Source of the DNA: Omphiscola glabra
Taxonomy: Eukaryota > Mollusca > Gastropoda > Lymnaeidae
Reading direction: 5' to 3'
NCBI GenBank assembly: GCA_964017045.1
Contig: OZ024795.1
Location: 50,268,850-50,332,849 of the forward strand
Length of the DNA stretch: 64,000 nucleotides
Position 1 is the stretch's first letter. Each line of letters opens with the position of its first letter. Positions 35,901 through 45,200 of the stretch are shown here, in pieces. Under the pieces are notes generated by a model. That model did no database searches and was not told the DNA's origin. It saw nothing but the letters and a program-made list of their open reading frames with translations. A program made the translations under genes and the position numbers.

Positions 35901-36372
35901 ACTGCTCAGTTTCTGGTCATGTAAATAACCAGAAGCTGAGCAGTAAACAAAAAAAATGATACTAGAAGTTTGAAAGTTTTGAGAAAGCAGTACTAAAAAA
36001 AAAAAAAAAAAACTTTCAAACTTCTAGTATCATTTTTGTTTACTGCTCAGTTTCTGGTCATGTAAATAAATATATTATTTCAATTTTTTTTTTTGTGCAG
36101 GCAGCCCTGTGATATATTTTCATCCCATCTCATTTATTCTCACATAATTGCAGATATTTTAGGCTAAGCAGCAAATCATCATGATTACTGAAATACACTT
36201 TAAAGTTTCGTCTCACAATCTCTTCTTAATGCCTTGTTTTATTCAGGAGGATCCATTTATCAAAAGATACGAGGAAGTTGAGGTGGATGTTGCCACGTAC
36301 GTTTGTCATATCCATGATATGATACTTCAGTCCTCTCCCAGCCCTTCACCTTGTGAGCAGCCATTATCATAA
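23880..36372 (+). CDS. MAP2K4: Dual-specificity MAP kinase kinase 4 (MKK4/SEK1), 12 coding exons
   Basis: MKK4 phosphorylates JNK, and in some contexts p38, on the activation-loop Thr-x-Tyr in the cytoplasm and nucleus, relaying signals from MAP3Ks. Joined exons: 23880-23934, 28511-28637, 29136-29199, 29525-29638, 30349-30468, 30930-31049, 31287-31338, 32046-32173, 32345-32422, 32966-33108, 35740-35785, 36247-36372. All junctions have GT-AG ends and matching phases, giving 390 aa (human protein 399). A docking motif RQSLRLDF lies at residues 21-28. The kinase domain runs from about 92 to 355 with GRGNYG (98-103), catalytic Lys120, HRDVKPSN (216 on), DFG (236-238), activation loop SIAKS (Ser246, Ser250) and APE (260-262). 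The tail RYEE...VATYVC matches the DVD-type MAP3K docking site. [16 protein letters not shown] marks MKK4 rather than MKK3/6 or MKK7. I chose ATG 23880 for its strong context and its MAAP-type N-terminus, as in vertebrates. An in-frame ATG at 23664 would add 72 residues. Confidence 0.96.
24844..25012. mobile_element. Dispersed repeat fragment, related to 21228-21362
   Basis: It begins cagaggcatagctagagtg and contains gaaacccattattttcatca and ggcgttcggggac, matching the fragment at 21228. The shared cagtggcgtagctag-like end suggests a degenerate non-autonomous hAT-type element. I could not define the right boundary. Confidence 0.5.
26799..27236 (+). mobile_element. tRNA-derived SINE with LINE-like 3' tail
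   Basis: The head (26799 to about 26874) contains gctgggtggccgagtggtct and ggtctggagttcaatcccca, matching RNA polymerase III A and B boxes of a Leu/Ser-type tRNA but without a canonical fold. The body carries an internal duplication: cgggtggatgggactcgtta through catctaagagaagg occurs at about 26898 and again at about 27029. The 3' end reads cgcttcgagcctttggggat, gaagcgtgatttctcaaata, aacttc(att)n, close to the LINE tail at 3607-3712. The short flank atattg is found on both sides. Confidence 0.8.
28511..28637 (+). CDS. MAP2K4: MAP2K4 coding exon 2 (JNK/p38 docking motif)
   Basis: Acceptor tttaaatgcag; donor gat|gttagt. Encodes residues 20-60 with the docking motif IRQSLRLDF (basic, x, x, Leu-x-Leu, hydrophobic), followed by a Ser/Pro-rich linker. 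It ends in phase 2; AT plus the first base A of exon 3 gives Ile61, reproducing the 'IERLR' seen in vertebrate MKK4. Confidence 0.9.
29136..29199 (+). CDS. MAP2K4: MAP2K4 coding exon 3
   Basis: Acceptor tttttag; donor gaagag|gtgaat. Encodes residues 62-82, [21 protein letters not shown], the conserved linker preceding the kinase fold. Confidence 0.93.
29525..29638 (+). CDS. MAP2K4: MAP2K4 coding exon 4 (glycine-rich loop, catalytic Lys)
   Basis: Acceptor tttccag; donor aaa|gtaagt. Encodes residues 83-120, with the ATP-binding loop GRGNYG at 98-103 and MAVK ending in catalytic Lys120. Both ends are phase 0. Confidence 0.96.
29758..29920. mobile_element. Short non-autonomous element with 10-bp flanking repeats, in intron 4
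   Basis: A 163-bp GC-rich-ended block containing repeated ggcccgc is bracketed by exact direct repeats acaatagagt at 29748-29757 and 29921-29930. The right end (gatttgtgcaggcct) resembles hAT-type termini; the left end (tttgtggcccgcc) does not mirror it well. I infer a complete insertion from the flanking repeats. Confidence 0.6.
30349..30468 (+). CDS. MAP2K4: MAP2K4 coding exon 5
   Basis: Acceptor tatttcag; donor gag|gtcagc. Encodes residues 121-160, [20 protein letters not shown] through FGALFKE: kinase helix C and strands 4-5. This stretch separates MKK4 from MKK3/6. Confidence 0.96.
30930..31049 (+). CDS. MAP2K4: MAP2K4 coding exon 6
   Basis: Acceptor ttcatcag; donor gca|gtgagt. Encodes residues 161-200, starting [10 protein letters not shown] (hinge region) and continuing through helix D/E to ILGKITVA. 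Confidence 0.96.
31287..31338 (+). CDS. MAP2K4: MAP2K4 coding exon 7
   Basis: Acceptor ttatacag; donor agag|gtaagc. Encodes residues 201-217, ending IIHR. The split codon G|AT makes Asp218 of the HRD catalytic motif. Confidence 0.96.
31740..31950 (+). mobile_element. Possible Penelope-like element 3' end with hammerhead-like core, in intron 7
   Basis: The sequence contains ctgatgaaggcaagtgctga followed directly by aacgtttt. CTGATGA...GAAAC spacing is the conserved core of hammerhead ribozymes, which are known from Penelope-like retroelements. The surrounding stems are weak here, so the copy is either decayed or the resemblance is coincidental. No protein-coding part is seen. Confidence 0.35.
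32046..32173 (+). CDS. MAP2K4: MAP2K4 coding exon 8 (catalytic and activation loops)
   Basis: Acceptor cattccag; donor gct|gtaagt. Encodes residues 219-260: [12 protein letters not shown] at 236-238, and activation loop [15 protein letters not shown]. The two sites that MAP3Ks phosphorylate are both serine here (246 and 250); human MKK4 has Ser257 and Thr261. Confidence 0.96.
32345..32422 (+). CDS. MAP2K4: MAP2K4 coding exon 9
   Basis: Acceptor tttatcag; donor ttg|gtcagt. Encodes residues 261-286, [20 protein letters not shown] then SLGITL: end of the APE motif and helix F with the structural Asp. Confidence 0.96.
32966..33108 (+). CDS. MAP2K4: MAP2K4 coding exon 10
   Basis: Acceptor aatctcag; donor catg|gtgagt. 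Encodes residues 287-333, [20 protein letters not shown] onward: kinase C-lobe. It ends in phase 2; TG|T gives Cys334. Confidence 0.95.
33138..33620 (+). mobile_element. RTE/BovB-like LINE 3' fragment with tandemly triplicated tail
   Basis: Frames read LRKI...[15 protein letters not shown], then [13 protein letters not shown], then [20 protein letters not shown]. This is the C-terminal region typical of RTE-like reverse transcriptase proteins (R-W-x-G-H-I-E-R-M). The copy has frameshifts. The last 55-58 bp, from caaagccctacatgggctgt to ggaatggatgaatggggtga, is repeated three times (about 33464, 33519 and 33575). Confidence 0.75.
35318..35470. repeat. ~56-bp tandem repeat, 3 copies, in MAP2K4 intron 10
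   Basis: Each copy contains tagatatgaagcaataatgt followed by aaggggaaatagg. The third copy has tatatatg and aagaag variants. Confidence 0.88.
35740..35785 (+). CDS. MAP2K4: MAP2K4 coding exon 11
   Basis: Acceptor ttaaaacag; donor ttg|gtgagc. Encodes Cys334 (split) and residues 335-349, [15 protein letters not shown], matching the vertebrate CLTKDESKRPKYKELL segment. Confidence 0.95.
35854..36069. repeat. Fold-back (palindrome) plus third direct copy in MAP2K4 intron 11
   Basis: A ~65-bp segment starting agtactgctttctcaaaact occurs in + orientation (35854-35917). It then recurs inverted (35928-35994, starting accagaagctgagcagtaaa), and again in + orientation (about 36011-36069) after a poly-A run. 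The first two arms have only a ~10-bp spacer and could form a near-perfect long hairpin in DNA or pre-mRNA. Confidence 0.92.
36247..36372 (+). CDS. MAP2K4: MAP2K4 coding exon 12 (C-terminal MAP3K docking)
   Basis: Acceptor ttattcag. Encodes residues 350-390 and stop TAA at 36370-36372. [20 protein letters not shown] corresponds to the DVD docking region of MKK4, followed by a Ser/Pro-rich tail as in vertebrates. Confidence 0.95.
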   Translation, partial: EDPFIKRYEEVEVDVATYVCHIHDMILQSSPSPSPCEQPLS

Positions 36373-36979
36373 CAACTGCCACTTTTAGATCATCCTCTAT
36401 GTGTTGCATTATGTACTTTACCACCAACTCTACGCCATCTTCAGAATGATTTGTCCTTTTTGCCAACATCACCACCATATAATGTGTATCATATTAGAGA
36501 CAAATTTACACTATACTCTTCATAACTCTTTCTGGTTGATAGGCCAGATTGTCCTATCTTATAAATAGAATAGTTGATAGGCCAGATTGTCCTATCTTAT
36601 AAATAGAATAGTAAATGAAGCTCTTCACTTCTGCGCAATCCAGCAGCATTTATTATTTATCCTTTGTTTCAGTATATATCCTTTGTTTTGTTTTTTTAAT
36701 TATCTTATTATTTTAATATTACAGACCTAAGGACTTAATCTGTTTAGGTTGGGTTTATTTTTTCCCTATAATATAAAATATTTTTAAAACCTTACACTGC
36801 TAAAAATCTGGACATCTGATTTACATTGTTTTCCCCATAATAATATAAAATATTTTTAAAACCTTACACTGCTATATCACTGGACATCTGATTTTCCTCT
36901 CTAGTTTCTCTTTCATAATGGATCCATTTCTATTTCATTAAACCTCGGAGAGGGGTGTATGGTGACCTTTCTGGTGAGA

Positions 36980-37205
36980 GCTGGTCAATTCTATTTTGTT
37001 AGTACTAAAGCTGGTAGCTGGTCAATTCTATTTTGTTAGTACTAAAGCTGGTAGCTGGTCAATTCTATTTTGTTAGACTAAAGCTGGTAGCTGGTCAATT
37101 CTATTTTGTTAGACTAAAGCTGGTAGCTGGTCAATTCTATTTTGTTAGACTAAAGCTGGTAGCTGGTCAATTCTATTTTGTTAGTACTAAAGCTGGTAGC
37201 TGGTA
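36980..37205. repeat. ~37-bp tandem repeat, 6 copies
   Basis: The unit is ctggtcaattctattttgtt plus agtactaaagctggtag. Three middle copies lack two bases (ttagacta for ttagtacta). Confidence 0.93.
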
Positions 37206-37920
37206 AACACATTTGATACTCTTAAGAAGCAGCAGCTGTGTTGGTCTTGACTTTAATATGATTTCATTCACATTGGCTGCATGTGTGGGACAGCATCATG
37301 TGAAATACATTTTTGGTGGATCAGTTTGGAATTGTAGGTAATTTCATCATATTTTTACTGGTAGACATTCTTAACTATTTCACCAATATCTATGACAGCC
37401 ATTTATGGTAGTTGGGGGGAAAAGTCATCCAAGCCATTTATGGTAGTTGGGGGGAAAAGTCATCCATCCGTGTGTTATGGCTGCTCTTCATTCGAGTAGA
37501 CCTATTTATAACTTGTCTTCAAAGGCATTATTGTTAAAAAATATGCACCATTTTTCCAGTTCAGTTTCAATATGATTGCAGACTTATTTAGTTTTGTGGT
37601 ACGGGTGCTAGACAAGCATGACACTGGTGGTTGTACTGGGCTTGGGTGGTTGCTGTTGTGTTTAGGTCAAGGACATTGTCTCTGTACGAAAGTCATAGTG
37701 CTGTGATGCTAAGATCAATGGCATTAGATGTTTGTTATAGTAGGTTCAGGATAAGAGAAAATAGTGGTGAGCTTGTGACACTAACAGATTTTGTGCTATT
37801 AAATTTTGTTTTCGATATCTGTGCTTCAAAAAAAATGGAATGAAATTATTTAAGTTACCTGAATTATTTTTGAATGAGTACATCTCTATGTGAGATGGCA
37901 AGGTGTAATGAATATATGAC

Positions 37921-37926
37921 AATAAA
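37921..37926 (+). terminator. Candidate polyadenylation signal AATAAA (MAP2K4)
   Basis: Canonical hexamer 1.55 kb after the MAP2K4 stop, followed by GT-rich sequence (gttgtgaatgtttgc), as expected downstream of a cleavage site. Confidence 0.4.
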
Positions 37927-38450
37927 CCTAAGTTGTGAATGTTTGCATCAGTCATGTGACATGAGCCTTGTGTTGTACAGAGTTGTTTTGAGTATTTCTA
38001 CCTCTTTGTCTCACTCAGCTCTCAAGGAAAGTACAGGATAGTTAGTCCCAGCTCCTGCTTCTCTAACCAGCATTTTTTTTTTGTTGAGGCCAGCAATATT
38101 TCCAGTGTCTGTTGTAAAGTGTGGCAAATAATTCCAGTGTCTGCTGTCAAGTGTGATACTTTTTTTTTTTAGCTTTTTGTACAAATTAAACAGTACAGGA
38201 GACAAGATGAGTGGACATTTTTATGCAAAGGCTCATGTACTGTTGTACTCATATAATGATAATCTTTGGATTTGTTCGTATGCATCATTCCATCCTGTAC
38301 ATTGCTTTCACTACAGTAAAGTCCATTTCTCATGCTTTTTATGTTTGAGATATTTTGAATGACTATCTCATAATGAAAACTAAATTTTCTTTTGTTTCCT
38401 CTGTATTATATAATAGCTTATGATGTACAAACAATTTTAAGGAAGAAAAT

Positions 38451-38456
38451 AATAAA
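38451..38456 (+). terminator. Second candidate polyadenylation signal AATAAA (MAP2K4)
   Basis: Canonical hexamer 2.1 kb after the stop, followed by ttattttgtttg. It could give a longer isoform. Confidence 0.35.
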
Positions 38457-39038
38457 AGAAACTAAACTGATGGCTTATTTTGTTTGAATTTTACTGTTCA
38501 GTATTAAATGCACATTTTAGCATTTTACCAAGCATTCAAACTTGTCCTGGCGTGTAAGTTCACTGGTAAATTGGGCAAGCCCTATTGTCCCAAGGAATAT
38601 GATAATTATAAATGTAAAGAATGTTACCTTAACAGGAAATTTGTAAAACAAGACAGTAAGAAAACATGAAGAAAAAAAAAACACTTATACATATCTGAAC
38701 TCACATATTTTTGGAATGAAGTGTGTGCCGCGACAGTAAGGGAACGGTCTAGGTGTGCCATGATTGAAAAATGGTTGCAGAGCACTAGTCTACATAATAA
38801 AATATATTTTTTTGTTAGAAACATGGTTATAATAATTTTAAGTATAATCCTTTGCAAAGTTCACTATATAACAACAATGCAACATCAATTTTAAATGAAA
38901 CCAAAAAAAAATATTTTTTTTTTATACAAATGGAAGTTTAATAAATCATTTGTATTTTTTTTTAACATATATTCTTAATGTGTGGAAACATTTTTCATTA
39001 AGTAAAGCAAATGATGAATCAATGAGATGTACATTAGT

Positions 39039-39180
39039 TAAACGCTTAATCCTGGAAACACTACATGAAATTATAAACGCTTAATCCTGGAAAAACTACA
39101 TGAAATTATAAATGGTTAATCCTGGAAACACTACATGAAATTATAAATGCTTAATCCTGAAAACACTACATGAAAATTAT
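39039..39180. repeat. ~35-bp tandem repeat, 4 copies
   Basis: The unit is aacgcttaatcctggaaaca plus ctacatgaaattata. Copies differ at one or two bases (atggtt, ctgaaaac). Confidence 0.92.
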
Positions 39181-39246
39181 ATAGATTTTATTTTATTCAT
39201 ATACCCTGATTATTAAATACAATTAACAAAACTACTTTTGTTAAAT

Positions 39247-39420
39247 CAGCAGGTCGCGACCCATTTGGGGGTCGAACAACCCTTACATAGGAGGTCGCCT
39301 AAGACCATCGGAAAACATACTTATGAAGTAGCACCGAAAATAAATTTAATGTTTGGGGGTCATCACAACATGAGGAACTGTATTAATGGGTCGTGGCATT
39401 AGGAAGGTTGAGAACCACAA
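39247..39420. mobile_element. hAT MITE family A, copy 3 (5' end deleted)
   Basis: It contains aggtcgcgacccatttgggg, gaccatcggaaaacata and gaggaactgtattaatgggt, and ends aggttgagaaccac. Bases after cag (ggttctcaacctg) are missing at the left end. The flanks tgttaaat and ggttaaat agree at 7 of 8 bases. Confidence 0.82.
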
Positions 39421-41310
39421 GGTTAAATAAACATTTGAGCAATAAATCAAACAAACATTTAAAAACTGAGTATTTGTTTTAAATAATATCTCAAAGCATT
39501 TCGCATTGACTACTGACCTTCACACAAAATTGTTTTTTTTAATGTTACACAAATATTAAGGAGCATTGTACTGATCCATTTTATTACCATGGGGTGGGGG
39601 GGTTGTATAGAAGTTTTCTAATGAAATATCAATAGCAGTAATATTAACATATTTTTAAAACTGATATCCAATTTAACATATTACAAATAAGACATTTTAT
39701 TAATTTACCCCGTCTCCTGTGATATATTTAATAAATTATAATACTGATGCAAAGATCCAGGATGATGTAAGACTTGGGTAATTTATTTCATTGTAAACAT
39801 GTGCCTCTATCCTAATAATTACTAAGAAATATAAATATCTTAATAAACTTTAAGAAAAGCTCAATATTAGATTTACACAACTCAAATTGTTTTGCCAAAA
39901 TTTTTTTTTAAAATATAATGGGCATTTAATTTTAATCATAAATCCAGAGTTATCTCCTCACAATGTGTCAACTGGTGAGTGAGATGTTGACTGGTTTTAT
40001 TTAAAGTTTCAGTCAAATTGAAGTGAAGAAAAAAAACAATGATCATCAAAACAAGTGATGTAATAGTATCTTTGACTTGACCTCAAAACTAGGAACTTAA
40101 TACACAACCTTTCTACATTTGTAACACAACCTAAGTCAAATAGAATCAACCTCGTATAAACTATTGCACTCCTCATAAAAATAAATAAGTTATGGATAAC
40201 AGTTTTTATTGTATATATAGTTTGTCAGTTGAAATCGACCATGACCACCTTAATCCGCATATCTGCTAATTGTGAACTTGGCTGTGCAGATGGCTGTTAC
40301 TATTAAATTTCTTAAGGCCACAACATGTTCACATCTTTCTGCGTCTTTCCAGAGATCTTTCACTAACACTAACAGCAGCAGAGATAACTCAAGTGTTCAA
40401 GTTTTCTAATGCTGTCAAACATGTGCATTTGACACTTTGGATTTCTATTCTGTATTCAACTTTATTTGCCAACATGCTTTACACGTTCATTCTAAAATTG
40501 CTGCCGTCCATGAATAATAGCTATATATAATTATAAACCTACTCTGTTAAATTACAAAAGTACTGGCAATATCCAGAATATCAGAAAAAGTTTCTGGCAA
40601 ACTACCAAAAATATCCAGCCACACAGTTGCACAAAAACAAGACTCTATTACAAGGTAATACAAAGTTTGTGTAAACTCTTGCACATAGTTGCATAACACA
40701 AGACTCTATTACAAGGTAATACAAAGTTTGTGTAAACTCTTGCACCAGTCTATGGTTATTAAATTAATGAGAGTAACAAATAAAAAATCAACACATCTCA
40801 TTTTGTATTCACAGTATCTAAGGCTGGTATGGTATAAAAATTAAATATAGTATCTGAAATGAGACATTATTGCATCTTGAAAAACTAAATGCCTTCTACA
40901 ACAGCAAAAAAATGTTGACCAATGACAAAACAGCCCCTTGTTAACCAGTACATGAGCCTGGATGCTGTTAAGTTTCTCAGCAAATCAAGTCCATTCCTTA
41001 TGTCACGTCAACTCATGTTCATTTGCCCTCCCAAAAAAATGTAACATACCAAACTGACATTGAGTATTAGTCACAAATATAATCCTTTCATGAAAAAGAT
41101 CATGGGGATGTCTGGGTTTATTAATTCCTTTTTTTAGATTTCACTTATTCTGAAATCTTATTATAGGAGACTAGTGTATTTTTTATAAAATGTATTTATA
41201 TAAATTGTTTAAATGAAGGGTGTTCTCTATGCACTTGAGTAAATAAGATTCTTATGAAATATTTTTGAGATTAAAAGCTTATACTTAAATAATGTGTTTT
41301 AACCCTCTTG
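39421..41310. other. Intergenic, no gene seen
   Basis: AT-rich sequence with a ~58-bp duplication at about 40630-40745 (aagactctattacaaggtaa twice). No host coding sequence is recognisable. Confidence 0.55.
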
Positions 41311-41722
41311 AGATGGAGCCTTTTTGGACTGTATGTGCCTAAAAGATGGAGCACTTTTGGACTGTATGTGCCTAAAAGATGGAGCCCTTTTGGACTGTAT
41401 GTGCCTAAAAGATGCAGCCCTTTTGGACTGTATGTGCCTACAAGATGGAGCCCTTTTGGACTGTATGTGCCTACAAGAAGGAGCCCTTATGGACTGTATG
41501 TACCTAAAAGATGGAGCCCTAATGGACTGTATGTGCCTAAAAGATGCAGCCCTTTTGGACTGTATGTGCCTACAAGATGGAGCCCTTTTGGACTGTATGT
41601 GCCTACAAGAAGAAGCCCTTATGGACTGTATGTACCTAAAAGATGGAGCCCTTTTGGACTGTATGTGCCTAAAAGATGGAGCTCTTTTGGACTGTATGTG
41701 CCTAAAAGATGGAGCCCTTTTC
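41311..41722. repeat. 33-bp tandem array, ~12.5 copies, between convergent genes
   Basis: The unit is gactgtatgtgcctaaaaga plus tggagcccttttg. Variants include ctacaag for ctaaaag, gatgcag, ttatg and taatg. An ordered run of variants (gatgcag, then caagatgg, then caagaag) occurs twice, showing block duplication. The unit is stop-free in several frames, so frames of ~148 aa appear on both strands; they are not called genes. Confidence 0.95.
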
Positions 41723-42197
41723 ACAACCCCTGCACTTTGCAAAATAATTTATAAAAAATATACCAATTAATTTACAAATATAAACTATATATATTCTTGT
41801 AGGAAATTGAATAAACTAATACAATCTTTATGAATGTAACTGAAATCTCAACATTTTTGTAAATGAAACATCCTGATTTACATAATTTATGCATGAATTT
41901 TTTTAAATACTTAATTGTCTTACTTGCAGAATTTTGTTAAATTATATGAGTGTTGAAGTCTAAATATTAAGAGGATTAACATTGATGAAATCCAAAAAGA
42001 ATGAATAGAGTACTTATTAGGAAAGCATAAACATTTTTTTGGTCATGCTTTGTATAATATTAAAACTTTGAAAATTAGCTTTTAAATTTTTTTAAACATT
42101 ACAGGTTGTGGACTAAAGTTATTAAAGATGTATTATCAAGAATATTCGGTGAGATGCCTGAATGGATCACATCTTTACCAATTGGATCTTGGCCTGC
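41723..42197. other. Probable 3' flank/UTR of the aquaporin gene
   Basis: AT-rich sequence downstream of the aquaporin stop (the gene is on -). I could not pick a clear AATAAA in the - orientation. Confidence 0.4.
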
Positions 42198-42252
42198 CTA
42201 GTTTGAACTATAGAGTCTGAAAAATCTTTTTTCGGGACTAGCCAGAATAAGC
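42198..42252 (-). CDS. Aquaporin coding exon 5 (C-terminus)
   Basis: Acceptor ttttccccacag. Completes Arg238 (AG|G) and encodes 239-255, [17 protein letters not shown], then TAG (+ strand 42198-42200). The cytoplasmic tail is short and basic, as in AQP8. Confidence 0.9.
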
Positions 42253-45200
42253 CTGTGGGGAAAAGTTTAGGTTAGCTGAGAAAAGCTGATGAAAAATAAG
42301 ATAGACCAGAACATTGTGTAAAATAATTTGTCAATACTATATGAAGTATAGTTTTAAATAATTATATCAGCTAATTATAATTTACGTCAATTTCATTTCT
42401 TATATTGGTCTTTTTTTTCACATACAGTAAGAATCAAAATTTTTTATTGATGGTATTTTAAAAGACCTTTCATAAAGTAATTCTAAACGTAGCAACTATT
42501 TTACAAACAATTTCCTACCTGTAGATTAAAACTGCCCACAGGGCCCCTATGCCAGGTCCTACCCAGTATATCCAATGGTTGGTCCAGGTGTTATATACAA
42601 CAGCTGGCCCAAAACTGCGAACAGGATTCATTGATGCCCCCGTAAGAGTACCACTGCCGAGAAACAAATTTTCATGGTTGTGAATCATGCGCAATAAATG
42701 TGTTGTTTCTTTTGCTGGTAAGGTTTTCTTAATGGTTGTTTTTTTAAATAGACTTTTTGAGACAAAAGCAACATAAATATAGGAAATATATAAGAAAAGC
42801 GTTGAAACGTTTTAAAGAACAAAACAGACTTGCATTGTAAATGTGATGAGCAATATGTCAAATCTCAGTGCTGTGAGTGGGAACTGTGCCATTTTCTTTA
42901 CAGTGGGCTCCCACCATAACTTCCAGAAAAAATTATAGGCAATATCCCACCCTGGAAATCTCACTTATAGTATATTTTATTAAGAATTTCTATGCCAAAA
43001 GAGTAGATTGAGAGGACCCCCCCCCCCCCACCCCATCCCGCTTTGGGAGAACCATTAATTTAGATCCCTTCAAGGGATTTTAAATTATTGCATTTATTTT
43101 ATAAATGCAATTAGAAATTCTATATGGTCTTCATTTTAATTGTGTAGGTGCATGATAAAAGACTTTGTCTGTCATATTTTTGAGGCTTTCAAATTTGTCC
43201 CTCGAGATGTTGAATATTTCAACCACTTCATTACCACCAACCCTAGACTTACCCAGCAAGGATATCCACGACTACAGTGAAGCCAATAGCCAATGGGGCA
43301 AGAGTACTTTTAGTTTCTGGGTCAACGGCTGTAAGAAGTATGACTGTTACAAGTAGAGCAGTCAGCATTACTTCACACAGGACTCCTTCCAAAATTGTTG
43401 TACGTGTCCCAAGATCCTGTGCTCCACCGTGGATTGACTCATAGGCATCATGGTCAAGGACACCCTAGGAGGATGACAACATAGATTTATTTGTTAGCAT
43501 TGTTATAGTCCTGTCCTGCATATAGACTTTGATGACCCAATATTTGGTTCGACGTGGGGGGTTGTATAGTTGAATTATCTCCCCTTTTGTTGTGTTTACT
43601 GTCAACACCAATTAACCTGTCCATGTTTCGGCCAGTTCTCAACCCCTGCTTCTCTAGAACTTACCAAAGGTTCTACATAGAGATAGAGGACATCCTTCTT
43701 GTAATGTCTAACCACTAGGGCTATAAATAATATGGTAGACTGTGATCATATAAATAATACGGTAGACTGTGATCATATAAATAATACGGTAGACTGATCA
43801 TATAAATAATACGGTAGACTGTGATCATATAAATAATACGGTAGACTGTGATCATATAAATAATACGGTAGACTGTGATCATATAAATAATACGGTAGAC
43901 TGTGATCATATAAATAATACGGTAGACTGTGATCATATAAATAATACGGTAGACTGTGATCATATAAATAATACGGTAGACTGTGTTCATATAAATAATA
44001 CGGTAGACTGTGATCATATAAATAATAAGTAGACTGTGATCATATAAATAATACGGTAGACTGTGATCATATAAATAATACGGTAGACTGTGATCATATA
44101 AATAATAAGTAAACTGTGACCGGGGAGATACAGGAGTAAAAGACCTACAAGATTTTCACTGTGCGTGTGGATGAATATTTTTACCTTTCTATTATTATAC
44201 ATATTCATGTGCTGTAAGTGAACAGAGCTTTTTATTTCTATATATTTGATTTTGTACTTTAATATCAAAATTGAGAGTATAAATAAATGTTCACTTGTAG
44301 TTAGCACTAGTTGGGGTATCGTTCTCTCTTCATGACATTTAATCCATGGTATTGTCCCTTCGTTATGTCCTCTATTTACAACCCCTTCAAAACAACAATC
44401 ATTTTTTAAAATCTCATTACAGCAGGTAATAGTAACATCATTTAAGGATTACACACTGCATGTAATACTTTTTAATACATTGAGCCACAAAATTTCAAGA
44501 TATTTGAAAGTATAGAAGAGATGCACTGAGATATTGTCGTCTTCTTCTGTATTTTGAGGGTCCGCGATCAATGTATTGATCATTCTGGCTCCTATTTATG
44601 TAGAGGGGATTCGCGATGTTTCTCTGCCTGGTATTCAAGAGGATATTTCACTGGTTGCAAAGGCGACTCAGCGTAAGTATCAGGAACTGGGGGTTGGAAG
44701 GCATACTGCAATAGAGGCAAGTGTGTCAAGTGTTGTCGCCTCAACTGTTCCTTTTGGAAGCTTGTTCCAGTCCCATATTGTCTTTAGCAGGATTGAGCAG
44801 TTCCTTTACTGTGTTCTTGCTGTTATGAGCTTGAACTACCTGTCATGGCCACGTCATTGTCTAGGGGGGAGAGTTTAATGTTGGAGGAGTCGACCAGGCT
44901 CTCCATGATTTACAAGATAAATAATGGGCTAGTCCACTGGTCTGGCATTAAACAGAAACTCGTCCCTCTCCCCCATAGACAGCGATGAGGCCATGACAGG
45001 CAGTTCCGGCTCATACCAGCGAGAAGCCAGTATAGGAACTGCTCATTCCTACCAAAGACAATCAGGGACTGGAACAATCTTTCAAAAGTAACAGTTGAGG
45101 CGAGAACACTTGACTCATTTACGTCTATTGCCTCAGGCCTTCCATCCCCCAGTGCATGATACCCTCACACAATTACTCTTGTAACCAGTGAAATATCCTC

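Larger units (their letters stand above)
36373..38460 (+). other. Probable MAP2K4 3' UTR with several small tandem duplications
   Basis: There is no coding signal after the stop. Duplications include a ~38-bp pair at 36537-36612 (tgataggccagattgtccta), a ~75-bp pair at about 36757-36893 (ataatataaaatatttttaa), a 37-bp array at 36980-37205 and a ~35-bp pair at about 37397-37466 (agccatttatggtagttggg). Candidate polyadenylation signals are at 37921 and 38451. The extent of the UTR is inferred. Confidence 0.5.

Noticed and set aside
42519..42720. Aquaporin exon 4 starting further upstream, at an ag near 42696, adding ~20 residues
   Set aside because: The acceptor ttctcggcag at 42654 gives the correct phase with exon 3 and reproduces the conserved DILAGGTLTGA segment. 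The alternative lacks a pyrimidine tract.
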